Position numbers and translations under genes: made by a program
Origin: Armatimonadota bacterium
GTDB lineage: Bacteria; Armatimonadota; Armatimonadia; Armatimonadales; Armatimonadaceae
Direction of reading: 5' to 3'
NCBI GenBank assembly: GCA_026392155.1
Contig: JAPLCP010000079.1
Location: 1-64,000, forward strand
DNA: 64,000 bases
Shown: one piece after another, positions 53,927 to 63,800 of the stretch
Position numbering within the stretch: position 1 is the stretch's first letter
How the letters are laid out: the number at the start of each line of letters is the position of its first letter
The notes under the pieces: generated by a model
Told to the model about the DNA's origin: nothing
What the model saw: only the letters and a program-made list of their open reading frames with translations
The model's database searches: none

Positions 53927-54811
53927 CTAAAAATCGGCCTTGAACTGAAGTGTTCCCTGAGCGCTGGCCGTGGCATCGTCTTGACCGATCGTCAGGCCAG
54001 GAGGATTGACTTCATTGGCACCGGTTCCCACTCTAGCCCCAAACTGTGCGAAGCGAATCGCACCGCGCTTTTGCCACTTGGCATGGCCATCGCAGAAGAG
54101 CAGGTTGGCACCGTCGTTGTGGGTGCTGTCGTAGTACATGTTGGCGAAGCCGGTGTAGAGCCCCGTGCTCAGCACCAAGCGCGGTTTCTCCTGGGCGGCG
54201 CGGAAGAAGTTGCGCACTTCGTGGGCGAAGATAATATCGGCAGGCGCGGAAATCGCGGCGATCGAGCGACCTGCGGGAATCCCGTTGAGCAGGATATTGC
54301 CATTGCCTGCCCCTGCCACGTTCACCTCACAGATTCCGCCAGTCGGGTTACTCCCCGCCGCTGCGTTCGGACAGGTGCCATCGGAGGAGCGGGGCTTTGC
54401 CTGAGGGCACTTGAAAAGCTGGATGTTTTTCACGTAGGGCTGAATGTCGCGTGCCCAGATGCGGTGCGTGCCTGGATTGGCGGCATTAAAGGGCTGCATC
54501 CAGCCAAAAGTCTCACCGAGCCCCGCACTATGCGCCGTGGCAGCATCGGGCCAGCGTGGATCGGTTATACCGTTGGTTCCCAGCGTCGAGTTGGCGGGCA
54601 GGACTTCGTCGTAGTCCTGGGTGTACATCATCAGCCCCGTACCGACTTGTTTGAGGTTGGAGAGACAGGACGTCTGGCGTGCTTTGGCACGGGCCTGAGC
54701 AAAGACCGGAAAGAGAATAGCAGCAAGTATCGCGATGATGGCGATGACAACGAGAAGCTCGATCAGCGTGAAGGCCACGCGACGGCGCGAGGAGGAAGTA
54801 ATAGAAAGCAT
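53927..54811 (-). CDS. DUF1559-type pseudopilin (prepilin-like)
   Basis: The N-terminus [20 protein letters not shown] carries the prepilin cleavage site (F/T-L-I-E) and a hydrophobic helix; next comes [20 protein letters not shown], diagnostic of DUF1559 proteins of Armatimonadota. Near the C-terminus [13 protein letters not shown] fits the H-x9-DG type end. Genomes of this group hold dozens of copies; the secretion system is not here, though two GspF-like genes lie 12 kb away. It is 2 bp from the peroxidase-like gene. Confidence 0.9.
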   Translation of the reverse strand: MLSITSSSRRRVAFTLIELLVVIAIIAILAAILFPVFAQARAKARQTSCLSNLKQVGTGLMMYTQDYDEVLPANSTLGTNGITDPRWPDAATAHSAGLGETFGWMQPFNAANPGTHRIWARDIQPYVKNIQLFKCPQAKPRSSDGTCPNAAAGSNPTGGICEVNVAGAGNGNILLNGIPAGRSIAAISAPADIIFAHEVRNFFRAAQEKPRLVLSTGLYTGFANMYYDSTHNDGANLLFCDGHAKWQKRGAIRFAQFGARVGTGANEVNPPGLTIGQDDATASAQGTLQFKADF

Positions 54812-54933
54812 GCGGCAAGGCTATCAGGTGAAAAATAGTCCAACAAGGGCATTGCACCCCTAAGGCAGGGATAAACGGCCCCTCTGAACGCCCCACGGCA
54901 GGGAAATAGCGCCTCCATCACGAACCTTTAGCC

Positions 54934-55968
54934 ATGAAGACACCCACGGAACTCCTCGCGGATCTTGTCGCCCTTCCTGGCCCTCCCGGCCAAGAAGATG
55001 CCGTGCGCGACTACCTAGCCCACACGCTTGAGGAGCTAGGTCTGCCGTGGCGTGTGGATGCTAAAGGCAACTTTCTCTGTGGCGCGGAGAACCCCAAGGT
55101 CATTGTCACCGCGCACTTAGACGAGATCGCGCTCATGGTCGCAGGAATGCGCCACGATGGCTCCCTGGCCGTGATTCCCCTCGGCGGCGTGCAACCCTGG
55201 AAGTGGGGCGAGGGGCCGGTTGAGGTGCTTCCCTTAGAGGGCGGCGAGCCTATCCCCGGCGTGCTCTCGTTTGGCTCGATCCACACCAGCCATCCCGCCA
55301 CGGCCATCGAGCGCAGCCGCGCGGGAAACGCCCTGACCTGGGGCGATGCACGGGTTCTCATCAGCCCGGTTCAGGATATTCCCGTCGGCTCCCGAGTTGT
55401 CATGGCCCGCTCACGGCGTACCCTCTGGCCGATGGGCGATAAGCTCAGCAGCTACTTCCTCGACGACCGCGCGGACTTAGCTGCCTGGCTGAAAGTCATC
55501 GAGGCAATCCAAGGCTCCCCCAAGCTTGGGAGCGGGATATTATTTGCCGCCACGGCGTCGGAGGAGCTAGGCGGCCACGGTGCCCTCTGGCTCCTTGGCA
55601 ACACCCGCCCGGAGGTCTGTATCGCGCTGGAGATCGGGCCGATTGCCCCGGATAATGCCATCCAGCTCAGCGCCACCCCCACCTGCTGGGTCACCGACGG
55701 CTACGCCCCCACCGATCCCAAAGACATCGCCCTCGTGCAACGCGCGGCTCAGAGCGCTAAGACCGGCGTCCAGTTTCAGGCACTCACCCGCGGCGGCTCC
55801 GATGCAAGCTGCGCGGCGGCACAAGGGCTCTGTGCGCGGCCTATCACGCTCGCCTTCCCCTGCGAAAACACCCACGGCTTTGAGATCATGCATAAAGATG
55901 CTATGGGCAAGCTCGCGGCTCTGACGAGAGCTGTCCTGGAGGCGCTAGAGCAGGAATCCACCCCGTGA
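54934..55968 (+). CDS. M42-family aminopeptidase
   Basis: The 344-residue protein has the dinuclear Zn ligands and catalytic residues of M42/M20: VTAHLDEIAL, Asp of SYFLDDRADLAAWL, Glu-Glu of ATASEELGGHGA, Asp of ITLAF-region and His of PCENTHGFE. M42 enzymes remove N-terminal amino acids from peptides and form tetrahedral dodecamers. The motif GG has a normal dimer-insertion domain (residues 70-165). Confidence 0.85.
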   Translation: MKTPTELLADLVALPGPPGQEDAVRDYLAHTLEELGLPWRVDAKGNFLCGAENPKVIVTAHLDEIALMVAGMRHDGSLAVIPLGGVQPWKWGEGPVEVLPLEGGEPIPGVLSFGSIHTSHPATAIERSRAGNALTWGDARVLISPVQDIPVGSRVVMARSRRTLWPMGDKLSSYFLDDRADLAAWLKVIEAIQGSPKLGSGILFAATASEELGGHGALWLLGNTRPEVCIALEIGPIAPDNAIQLSATPTCWVTDGYAPTDPKDIALVQRAAQSAKTGVQFQALTRGGSDASCAAAQGLCARPITLAFPCENTHGFEIMHKDAMGKLAALTRAVLEALEQESTP

Positions 55969-56004
55969 CTGTCGAATGCCTAGCCAGGAGGCTGAGTAAT
56001 TCAC

Positions 56005-57126
56005 ATGGCATTTAGTGGTAGAGCGGCAGTTTTGACTGAGGCGGGAAAAGACGTCGAGCTGATTGATATCTCGGTGGCGGAGCCCGCACCCGACGATGCG
56101 GTGATTGAGGTAGTGGCAAGCGGCGTCTGCCACACGGACCTGACGATCAAGATGCAACAGGGCGCGGGGATGAAGTTTCCGATTATCCTAGGGCACGAAG
56201 GCGCGGGGATTGTGAAGGCGGTGGGAAGCAACGTGACGCACCTCAAGCCTGGTGACCCCGTGGTGATTGCCTACCGCGCTCCATGCGGAAACTGCCCCGC
56301 CTGTCGGCGCGGCGATCCACGGCGCTGCTACATGGCGCTACGTCCCACTACGCCCATTACCCGCGTCGGAGACGATGCACGGTGCTCGCAAGTGCTGCGC
56401 TGCGGGACGTTCTCCACGATGACCGTGGTCAATGCCAAGGCGGCGATCAAGATGCCGGAGAGCATGCCGCTGGACAAAGCGTGTCTTTTAGCGTGCGGCG
56501 TGATCACCGGTGTTGGGGCGACGATGAACACAACCCAGGTCTGGCCGGGCGCGAGCGTCGCCGTGGTGGGCTGTGGTGGCGTGGGGCTCTCGGTGATTCA
56601 GGGCGCAAAGATCCAGGGCGCGAGGCAGATCATCGGTGTGGACGTGAACCCAACCAAGCTAGAGTGGGCGAAAAAATTCGGCGCGACACACTTGGTCAAC
56701 GCACTCGACGGTGATCCCGTCACTGCCGTCCGCAACTTAGTGACCGACGACTGGCCCGGCTACGAGGGCGGCGTGGACTTTGCCTTCGAGGCCACGGGCC
56801 TGATGAAGTGTATCGAGCAAGCCGTGCGCATGGTGAACTACAACGGCACGGCGGTCAATATTGGCTTCCCCGGAAAAGACGCGGAAGTGACGCTCAACGT
56901 CGGCAATATTGACACGGGCGTCTACTGGAACAAAGTGAACCTCAAGGTCTGCCACTGCGGCGACGCACTCCCCAGCCACGACTTCCCGCTCCTTGCCCAG
57001 CTCTATCTGGACGGCCGTCTGGATCTCGACGCGATGGTCACGGGCTACGTCAAGCTAGACGAGGTCGAGCACGCATTCCACACCATGGAAACCGGCAACG
57101 TCATCCGCTCCGTCATTCGGCTGTAG
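56005..57126 (+). CDS. Zinc-dependent alcohol dehydrogenase (MDR, class III-like)
   Basis: The 373-residue protein has the catalytic Zn ligands (GVCHTDLTI, GHEGAGIV), the structural-Zn cysteines (CGNCPACRRGDPRRC) and the Rossmann motif GCGGVGLSVIQGAK. It resembles class-III-type or NDMA-dependent alcohol/formaldehyde dehydrogenases. It probably oxidises alcohols with NAD. It stands alone between a peptidase and a palindromic repeat; start ATG 56005 is supported by the good N-terminal match (AAVLTEAGKDVELIDI). Confidence 0.85.
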   Translation: MAFSGRAAVLTEAGKDVELIDISVAEPAPDDAVIEVVASGVCHTDLTIKMQQGAGMKFPIILGHEGAGIVKAVGSNVTHLKPGDPVVIAYRAPCGNCPACRRGDPRRCYMALRPTTPITRVGDDARCSQVLRCGTFSTMTVVNAKAAIKMPESMPLDKACLLACGVITGVGATMNTTQVWPGASVAVVGCGGVGLSVIQGAKIQGARQIIGVDVNPTKLEWAKKFGATHLVNALDGDPVTAVRNLVTDDWPGYEGGVDFAFEATGLMKCIEQAVRMVNYNGTAVNIGFPGKDAEVTLNVGNIDTGVYWNKVNLKVCHCGDALPSHDFPLLAQLYLDGRLDLDAMVTGYVKLDEVEHAFHTMETGNVIRSVIRL

Positions 57127-57265
57127 CCCCCTCGATCAGAACGAGGGGACGGGAGAGCTAAAGCTACGAAGGCCGTTCCGGCCATAGGAATTCGGTATGG
57201 GCGGCACGCCCTTTGTAGCCGCAGGCTCTCCAGTCCCGCCCCTCTAACGGGCGGGACACCAAACG
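57127..57265. repeat. Composite repeat region between convergent genes
   Basis: Hairpins CCCCTCG-ATCAGAA-CGAGGGG near 57129-57147 and a GTCCCGCCC / GGGCGGGAC pair near 57233-57257 flank a centre with GGCACGCCCTTTGTAGCCGC. The centre relates to the 35822-35967 repeat and to 2658-2693. No ORF. Confidence 0.7.
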
Positions 57266-57270
57266 GGGAG

Positions 57271-58125
57271 CTATTTCGGCTTGGGCTTCATGAACGCCTC
57301 GCCCTCGGGGTCGGACTTATCGTTCTGACCCTCGATGATCCGGGAGATCATGGCGCGGGCTTCGATGCTCTTGGCAGGAAATGGGAGCATGGCGTTTTTG
57401 ACCACGTAGCTTGAGCGCACCAGCTGGCGGGTCTTGGCATCTAGCCAGTAGGTCTCGGTGAGCTGGAAGTACTCTTTCTCCGTGATCCCGTAGGCCGTGG
57501 GAAAGCTCGCCTTTAGCTCAACCTTGAGGCAGTCTAGGCCCAGAACCGTCTCGTTGCCCACCAGCGTGGAGTTAAACGTCACGATCTTGTTCTTGAGCAT
57601 GGGGTTTGGCAGGTCCGTCTTCCAGGAGTCGCCCGCCTTCACGCCCACGGGAGGCACAGGAAGCGCACTGAGGAGCGGCAGGAGCCTCTGGGTCTGATCG
57701 CCAGGATCGGCCAGCGGATTGAGCCGCTTGAGTACCACGCCGTTCTTACCAAACGTGATCGTCACCGGCTTCACTTCGTCGGCGGGAGGCAGGGGCATTC
57801 CGTTGAGAGAGGCGGCGCTCCCCGGCTCATCAAGCTGCTCCCAGATCACATTTCCCTCGGGCGTAAGCTCGCGCGTGGTGTTCTTGGAGGTACTCCGAAC
57901 CATCAGATCCACCTCACCGGAGTCATCGGGCGTGCGGGCCAGGATCCGAATGTAGGTGCGGTAGCGCAGCTCCTCGCCTTTTTTATGCGCAAACGTCCAG
58001 CCCGGCGCAGCGGCTACGGCCTGCGTCGTTGCGGCAACTGGCGCTTGGGCGCGGGTCAGGGAAACCACCAGAGCGAGCAGGGCTCCCGTGGCAAAAATCG
58101 CGTGTGGTACTCTCGACTTTCTCAT
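57271..58125 (-). CDS. Secreted protein of unknown function
   Basis: ATG 58125 gives a signal peptide (MRKSRVPHAIFATGALLALVVSLTRAQ); the listed longer start lies inside selB's opposite strand. The 284-residue protein has a beta-rich body with GLDCLKVELKASFPTA and TYWLDAKTRQLVRSSYVV, like periplasmic beta-barrel or DUF-type lipocalin-like proteins, without a clear family. It is divergent from selB with 21 bp between. Confidence 0.6.
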   Translation of the reverse strand: MRKSRVPHAIFATGALLALVVSLTRAQAPVAATTQAVAAAPGWTFAHKKGEELRYRTYIRILARTPDDSGEVDLMVRSTSKNTTRELTPEGNVIWEQLDEPGSAASLNGMPLPPADEVKPVTITFGKNGVVLKRLNPLADPGDQTQRLLPLLSALPVPPVGVKAGDSWKTDLPNPMLKNKIVTFNSTLVGNETVLGLDCLKVELKASFPTAYGITEKEYFQLTETYWLDAKTRQLVRSSYVVKNAMLPFPAKSIEARAMISRIIEGQNDKSDPEGEAFMKPKPK

Positions 58126-58146
58126 GCGGGTATGATACCAGAACCT

Positions 58147-60051
58147 ATGCGACATCTCATTATTGGAACCGCCGGACATGTGGACCACGGCAAGACGACT
58201 CTCATTCGTTCCCTCACCGGCACCAACACGGATCGGCTCGCGGAGGAGCAGGCGCGGGGAATGACGATTGACCTTGGCTTTGCCTTTCTGGCGCTTCCCG
58301 GCGAGATCGAGGCGGGAATCGTGGACGTGCCCGGCCACGAGCGCTTTGTCAAAAACATGCTGGCAGGCGCGGGTGGTGTGGATGTCGCGCTATTGGTCAT
58401 CGCCGCCGACGAAGGTCCGATGCAGCAGACCCGTGAGCACTTAGACATTCTCACCGTGCTGGGCGTGTCGGTCGGTGTGGTGGCGCTTACTAAGACCGAT
58501 TTAGCCGACCCTGATATCCAAGAGATCGCCGAGCTAGAGACGCGTGAGCTGCTCGCCAAGACGCCGCTTAAAGATGCCGTGATTGTTCCCGTGAGCGCCC
58601 AGACCGGCGTGGGCTTGGAGGCACTAAAGGCCGCACTAACCGAGGCAGCAGCAAAGACGCCCCTTCGCGATGCAAGCGCCGCCGTTCGGCTCCCCGTGGA
58701 CCGGGTTTTCTCGCTCCCTGGTGTCGGCACCGTGGTCACGGGTACCCTGATTGCGGGGACGCTTCATGCAGGCGATGCTGTCTCACTAGAGCCGCAGGGT
58801 TTGGCAAGCAAGGCACGCACCCTCCAAGCACACCGCAAGAAAGTCGAGATCGCCGAGCCGGGAATGCGCGTTGCGGTCAATCTTCCTGGCATTGAGGTGA
58901 GCGAGATCGAGCGCGGCGCGGTTCTCTGCACGCCCGGCGCACTCGCCGCTACCACCCTTTTAGATGCCCGTCTCTCGGTGCTTCCCTCCGCCAAGAAGCC
59001 TCTGCGTCACCGGGAGCGCGTCCGGCTGCACCTGGGAACCGGCGAGCTTTTAGCGCGCATTGTGCTGCTCGAAGGCGCGGAGATCTTGCCCGGCACCGAC
59101 GATGTGCCTGTCCAGTTCCTCTGCGAGAGCGACGCGGCTCCGGTGAGGGGCGAGCGTTTTGTGGTTCGCACCTACTCTCCCGCCCGCGCGGTGGGCGGGG
59201 GAGCCGTCGTGGATCCGCACCCGGCCCGCAAGTACCGGCGTGGCGATGCCTCGGCTCTGGCACTCTTTGAGGCGCGGGGCGAAGGCTCCCCGGAAGAGGC
59301 GGTCTATGCCCAGCTCTCCTCGCGCCACGCGGAGTTTACCGCCAAAGAGATCAGTGACGCGGTCGGGTTTCCTGCCGAAGCGGCCCTTGAAACGCTTGCG
59401 GATGCCGGACGTGCCATCGTCATTGGCGGCACCCACTACCTCTCCGACGAAGCAGCGCGTCGGCTCAAAGAAGCGACACGGCGCACTCTAGAGCAGTACC
59501 ACAAGCAAAACCCCTACCGAAAGTCCATGCCCCGCGATGGCCTGCGCACGCCCGTCAGCAAGGCCGCGACCGTGAAAGACTTTCACGCACTGGTTGCCTA
59601 TCTCGTGAGCGAGGGAGTGCTGGTGATTGAGGGGACGAAGTCTAAAGGGCTTCGCGCACCCGACCATGAGGTCATTGTCCCCGAGGGCTGGAAAAAACCC
59701 GCAGAGCACATCCTCTCCGTCTACCAGAGCGCCGGGTTTGCCCCGCCCAACCCCGGCGACTTTGCCGCCAACTACCCCCGCGATGTTCACGTCCCCACGA
59801 TCCTCAGCATTCTCTGTGAGCGCGACCAGCTCGTCAAGATCGCAGACAATGTCTATATCAGTGAGGCGGCCTTCAGCGAGGTCAAACAAGTCGTCCGGCG
59901 GCTCGCCAGCACGCCTGAGGGAATCACCGTCGGTGGGGTGCGTGATGCCATCGGCAGCTCCCGAAAGATCGTCCTTCCCCTACTCGAATACCTCGACGGC
60001 ATCCGCTTCACCCACCGAAACGGCGACACCAGAACTCTGGGAGAGGCATAG
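58147..60051 (+). CDS. selB: Selenocysteine-specific elongation factor
   Basis: The 634-residue protein has an EF-Tu-like GTPase: GHVDHGKTTLIRSLTG (G1), the switch RGMTIDLGFAF, DVPGHERFVKNMLAGAG (G3) and TKTDLAD (G4), then beta-barrel domains 2 and 3, and C-terminal winged helices (residues 390-630) that bind the SECIS hairpin. It delivers Sec-tRNA to recoded UGA codons. Start ATG 58147 is fixed by the family N-terminus; the ORF track overextends it. selA, selC and selD are not in this window, but selB means the organism uses selenocysteine. Confidence 0.95.
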   Translation: MRHLIIGTAGHVDHGKTTLIRSLTGTNTDRLAEEQARGMTIDLGFAFLALPGEIEAGIVDVPGHERFVKNMLAGAGGVDVALLVIAADEGPMQQTREHLDILTVLGVSVGVVALTKTDLADPDIQEIAELETRELLAKTPLKDAVIVPVSAQTGVGLEALKAALTEAAAKTPLRDASAAVRLPVDRVFSLPGVGTVVTGTLIAGTLHAGDAVSLEPQGLASKARTLQAHRKKVEIAEPGMRVAVNLPGIEVSEIERGAVLCTPGALAATTLLDARLSVLPSAKKPLRHRERVRLHLGTGELLARIVLLEGAEILPGTDDVPVQFLCESDAAPVRGERFVVRTYSPARAVGGGAVVDPHPARKYRRGDASALALFEARGEGSPEEAVYAQLSSRHAEFTAKEISDAVGFPAEAALETLADAGRAIVIGGTHYLSDEAARRLKEATRRTLEQYHKQNPYRKSMPRDGLRTPVSKAATVKDFHALVAYLVSEGVLVIEGTKSKGLRAPDHEVIVPEGWKKPAEHILSVYQSAGFAPPNPGDFAANYPRDVHVPTILSILCERDQLVKIADNVYISEAAFSEVKQVVRRLASTPEGITVGGVRDAIGSSRKIVLPLLEYLDGIRFTHRNGDTRTLGEA

Positions 60052-60055
60052 CGGT

Positions 60056-60888
60056 ATAATTTCCGGTGTAGCGAAGCCCTTTGATGCAACAACCAAGTTC
60101 TTAGTGGAGACGCACCCTGCCGACACGCTCCTGCGTGTTCAGACCACGCCGCCCTATCTGCTCATCTTGGATTTTCAGGGCAACCACGACGCCTCGCTCC
60201 TGGCGCGCCTCCAGCTCTACCGGGCACTGGTGCGTCGCGAAAACCCGAAGATCGCCATTGTCTGCGCCTTGATCCTCCTGCGCTCTTTCACAGGTCATAG
60301 GGAGCTGACCGGCCTCTACGAAGAGCGTGGCCTCGACGGTGAGACCGATACTTTCCTGCGCTACAAAGTCATTCGGGTATGGGAGCTTCCTCCTGAAGTT
60401 TTCCTAAAAGGCGGCCTTGCGACGTTGCCGTTGTGTCACAAGTGCGTAAAAATGAGTTGCCGGATGTGCTGAGGCAAGTTGAGTACCGTCTCAACAACGA
60501 AGCAAAACCCTCGGAGGCGGATCGCCTGCGCACCGCAAGCTTTGTTTTAATGGGTCTGAAGTACGACCCGAAATTCGTGGAGAAACTTATGGGAAAAAAT
60601 GTACTGGAGCTGTCATCAACCTACCAGGCCATGATGCGCGAGGGCATCGAAAAGGGTATAGAACTCGGCAAAGAACAAGGCTTAGAGCAAGGACGAGAGC
60701 AAGGACGGGAGCAAGGACGGGAGCAAGGCTTGCGAACGTCCCTTCTTCGCATCGGGCGGCGGCGCTTGGGTGAGCCTTCCACGGCTATCACGGACGCTCT
60801 AGCGAGTATCTCCAAGGTGGAGCGGCTTGAGGCGCTGCTAGATCGGGTTCTTGAGATCGAGTCCTGGGACGAGCTCCTGGCCACGTGA
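60056..60888 (+). pseudogene. Rpn/DUF4351-type transposase-like nuclease relic
   Basis: Plus-strand text begins ISGVAKPFDATTKFLVETHP without a usable start codon, jumps to ILDFQGNHDASLLARLQLYR, which skips the catalytic part around the first Asp, and keeps on to VWELPPEVFLKGGLATLPL. After a frameshift near 60445 it reads SQVRKNELPDVLRQVEYRL and TYQAMMREGIEKGIELGKEQ, the GREQ-repeat helix and ERLEALLDRVLEIESWDELL end typical of Rpn-like proteins. It is a damaged copy. Its stop overlaps the next gene's start codon by 4 bp. Confidence 0.75.
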
Positions 60889-63800
60889 GTCTCTGGCAGA
60901 TCTTTGCAGACACAGGCGGGACATTTACAGACTGCCTGGCGCTCTCTCCTGATGGCGAGTGGCACCGGGCGAAAGTGCTCTCCAGCGGGGTATTGCGAAC
61001 CGACTTGGTAGGAAATGCCCCGTGGCGGGCAGGGCTCCCCGATAGCTTTCTGGAGGGAGTGAAGTCCCACCACGACAGCGCGATGATCACGTACTCGCCC
61101 GGTCTGGAAGCGCCGCTTGTCGCGGCGCACTTGGTCACCAAAACCCCTTTTTCGCAGCCACTCCCCCCGCTGGAGCTGCGCTTGGGCACCACGCGGGGCA
61201 CCAATGCGCTCCTCACACGCACAGGGACACCTCCCATTTTCTTTGTCACGGCGGGCTTTGAGGACCTGCTCCGTATCGGCAACCAAGCACGCTCGGATCT
61301 ATTTGCTCTGGATATTGTCAAGCCAGAGCCGCTCTACACAGAGTCCATCGGTGTTTCAGAGCGCTTGAGCGCGGACGGCTCACTTCTACGCCCACTCGAT
61401 GAAGCCGCGCTCCGTGAGGCAGCAACGCAGCTCGTGGCGCGAGGCCATCGGACGGCGGCAGTGGCGCTTCTTCATGCCTGGCGCAACCCCACGCACGAGC
61501 AGCGGGTTGCGGAGATTCTGCGTGAGTGCGGCTTTACCCATGTCTCGCTTTCGTCGGAGCTCGCGGCGCTTCAGAAGCTTTTGCCGCGTGCCGAAACGGC
61601 TGTTGTTAATGCCTATCTCACGCCCGTTCTAGAGAGCTACCTGAGTGGCGTGCGACGTGGACTCAGCGCGGGTAGCACGCTCACGATCATGACGAGTGCA
61701 GGTGGGCTCGTCCCCGACAGCCAGTTCCGTCCCAAGGACAGCCTCCTCTCCGGGCCGGCGGGGGGCGTGGTGGGAGCGTGTGAGTCGGGGGTGCGTGCAG
61801 GGTTTACCCAGCTTATCGCCTTCGACATGGGCGGCACCAGCACCGATGTCGCGCGTATCGAAGCGCCTGAGCTTCCGTATGTCTTTGAGCACAAAGTCGG
61901 CGATGCCTTGCTTCTTGCCCCCGCTGTGGCCGTGGAGTCGGTCGCGGCGGGCGGTGGCTCGATCTGCGGCTGTGACCGTCACGGGCGCCTCTTCGTTGGA
62001 CCAGGGTCGGCGGGAGCGCAGCCCGGCCCCGCGTGCTACGGCGCGGGTGGCCCCCTCACGATCACGGATGTCAATCTCTTGCTAGGCCATATTCCCGAGA
62101 AAGATTTCTCGCTCCCGCTAAGCCGCAGCGCCGCCGAAAAGGCGCTCCAAGCCGTCGCCAAAGAATCGGGCCAGCCTGGCGAGGCACTCCTCCACGCCTT
62201 CTACGACCTCGCCAACGAGGCCATGGCGGACGCGATCCGTCAGATCAGTGTCCGCAAGGGCTACGATCCCACGGAGCACGCTCTGGTCGCCTTTGGGGGT
62301 GCGGGGGGTCAGCACGCCTGCGCCATAGCCGAGAAGCTCGGGATTCGCACCATCGTGGTCCCCCCCGACCAGAGCCTCCTCTCCGCCTTTGGAATCGCCC
62401 ACGCCCGCCATGAGCGCTTCGCCGAGCGCCAAGTTCTCCAGCTCTTGGATAAGACAGATGTCTCAGCCCTTCTCACCGAGCTAGAGACCGAAGCACGAAA
62501 TGCTCTGGGTGAGCTGAGCGAGGTCACCCGTCGGATCGCACGCCTACGCCTTGTCGGGCAGGAGACACCGCTCGAAGTCCCCGCTACGAGTGCACTTTCC
62601 AAAGCCTTCCAGGAACACTTCAAACGCCTCTACGGCTACGCGCCTGATCCGAGCCGGGCCATTGAAGTCGAGAGCTTGCGGGTGGTTGTGGCGGAGACCC
62701 GGCCAGAACCCACCCGGCTTTCCGTTCGTCCCTCACTCCAAGCCACCCTCCCTCTACGAAGGAGGGTTGAAGGTGGGTTGATTGTGGAGGCGTTTAGTGT
62801 CACGGTTATGCGAGAGGGATGGACAGAAACAACATCGGAGAGCGGGGCGCTGATGCTACAGCATTCTTCTCCCACGCCAAACCAGGGTCGAGAGGCAGAG
62901 GAAGTGGTAGCACTTGAGCTCTTCACGCGCCGCTTTGAGTCGATCGCAACCGAGATGGGTGAGGCGCTACGGCGCACGGCGCTCTCGGTGAATGTCAAGG
63001 AGCGACTGGATTACTCCTGTGCCCTACTTGGCCCTAGCGGCGACTTGGTGGCAACGGCAGCCCATATCCCGGTGCATCTCGGAGCGCTGGGGGGCTGTGT
63101 CCGTGAGCTCATTCGTGCCAAGGCTTTTGTCGGGGAGCAGCCGATTATTGTCAACCATCCCGCCTTTGGTGGCTCGCATCTCCCCGATGTTACGGTTATC
63201 AACCCCGTCTATGACAGCGAGGTTCTTTTGGGCTTTGTCGCGAGCCGGGCGCACCACGCGGAGATCGGGGGAACACGGCCCGGCTCGATGCCTCCTGGCG
63301 CAAAAACACTGGCAGAGGAAGGCGTCGTGATCCCGCCCACGTCCTGGGATCGGGAGACGCTCACCGCACTTCTCACCCAGGCCCCCTACCCCACCCGCGC
63401 TCTTGCTGACAACCTCGCCGACCTCGAAGCACAGCTCGCCGCCAACCACCAAGGCGCACAAGCCCTCCGTGCTCTCGCCAAGCAGCATGGCCCCGAAAAG
63501 CTCTTCGCCCTACAAGCCGCCCTCGCCGACCGATGCGAGCAGATTGCAAGGAAACACCTTAAATCCCCCCTGCCGGGCGGGGGATGGGGGGGTGGTCGGT
63601 TAGACGACGGCCATACGATCCAAGTCACGCTCCGCCAGGAAGCTAACAAATTTATCGTTGACTTTACGGGCACGTCTTTGACCCATCCGGCGAACTTTAA
63701 TGCCCCGCCCGCAGTGACAGTCGCTTGTGTCCTATTTGTGTTGCGGCTTCTGATTGGCGAGGACGTCCCGCTCAACGAGGGGCTCTTGCGGGCAGTGGAG

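Noticed and set aside
60660-60740. CRISPR-like short tandem repeat
   Set aside because: The GAGCAAGGACGG repeats have no spacers and encode the GREQ helix of an Rpn-type relic.
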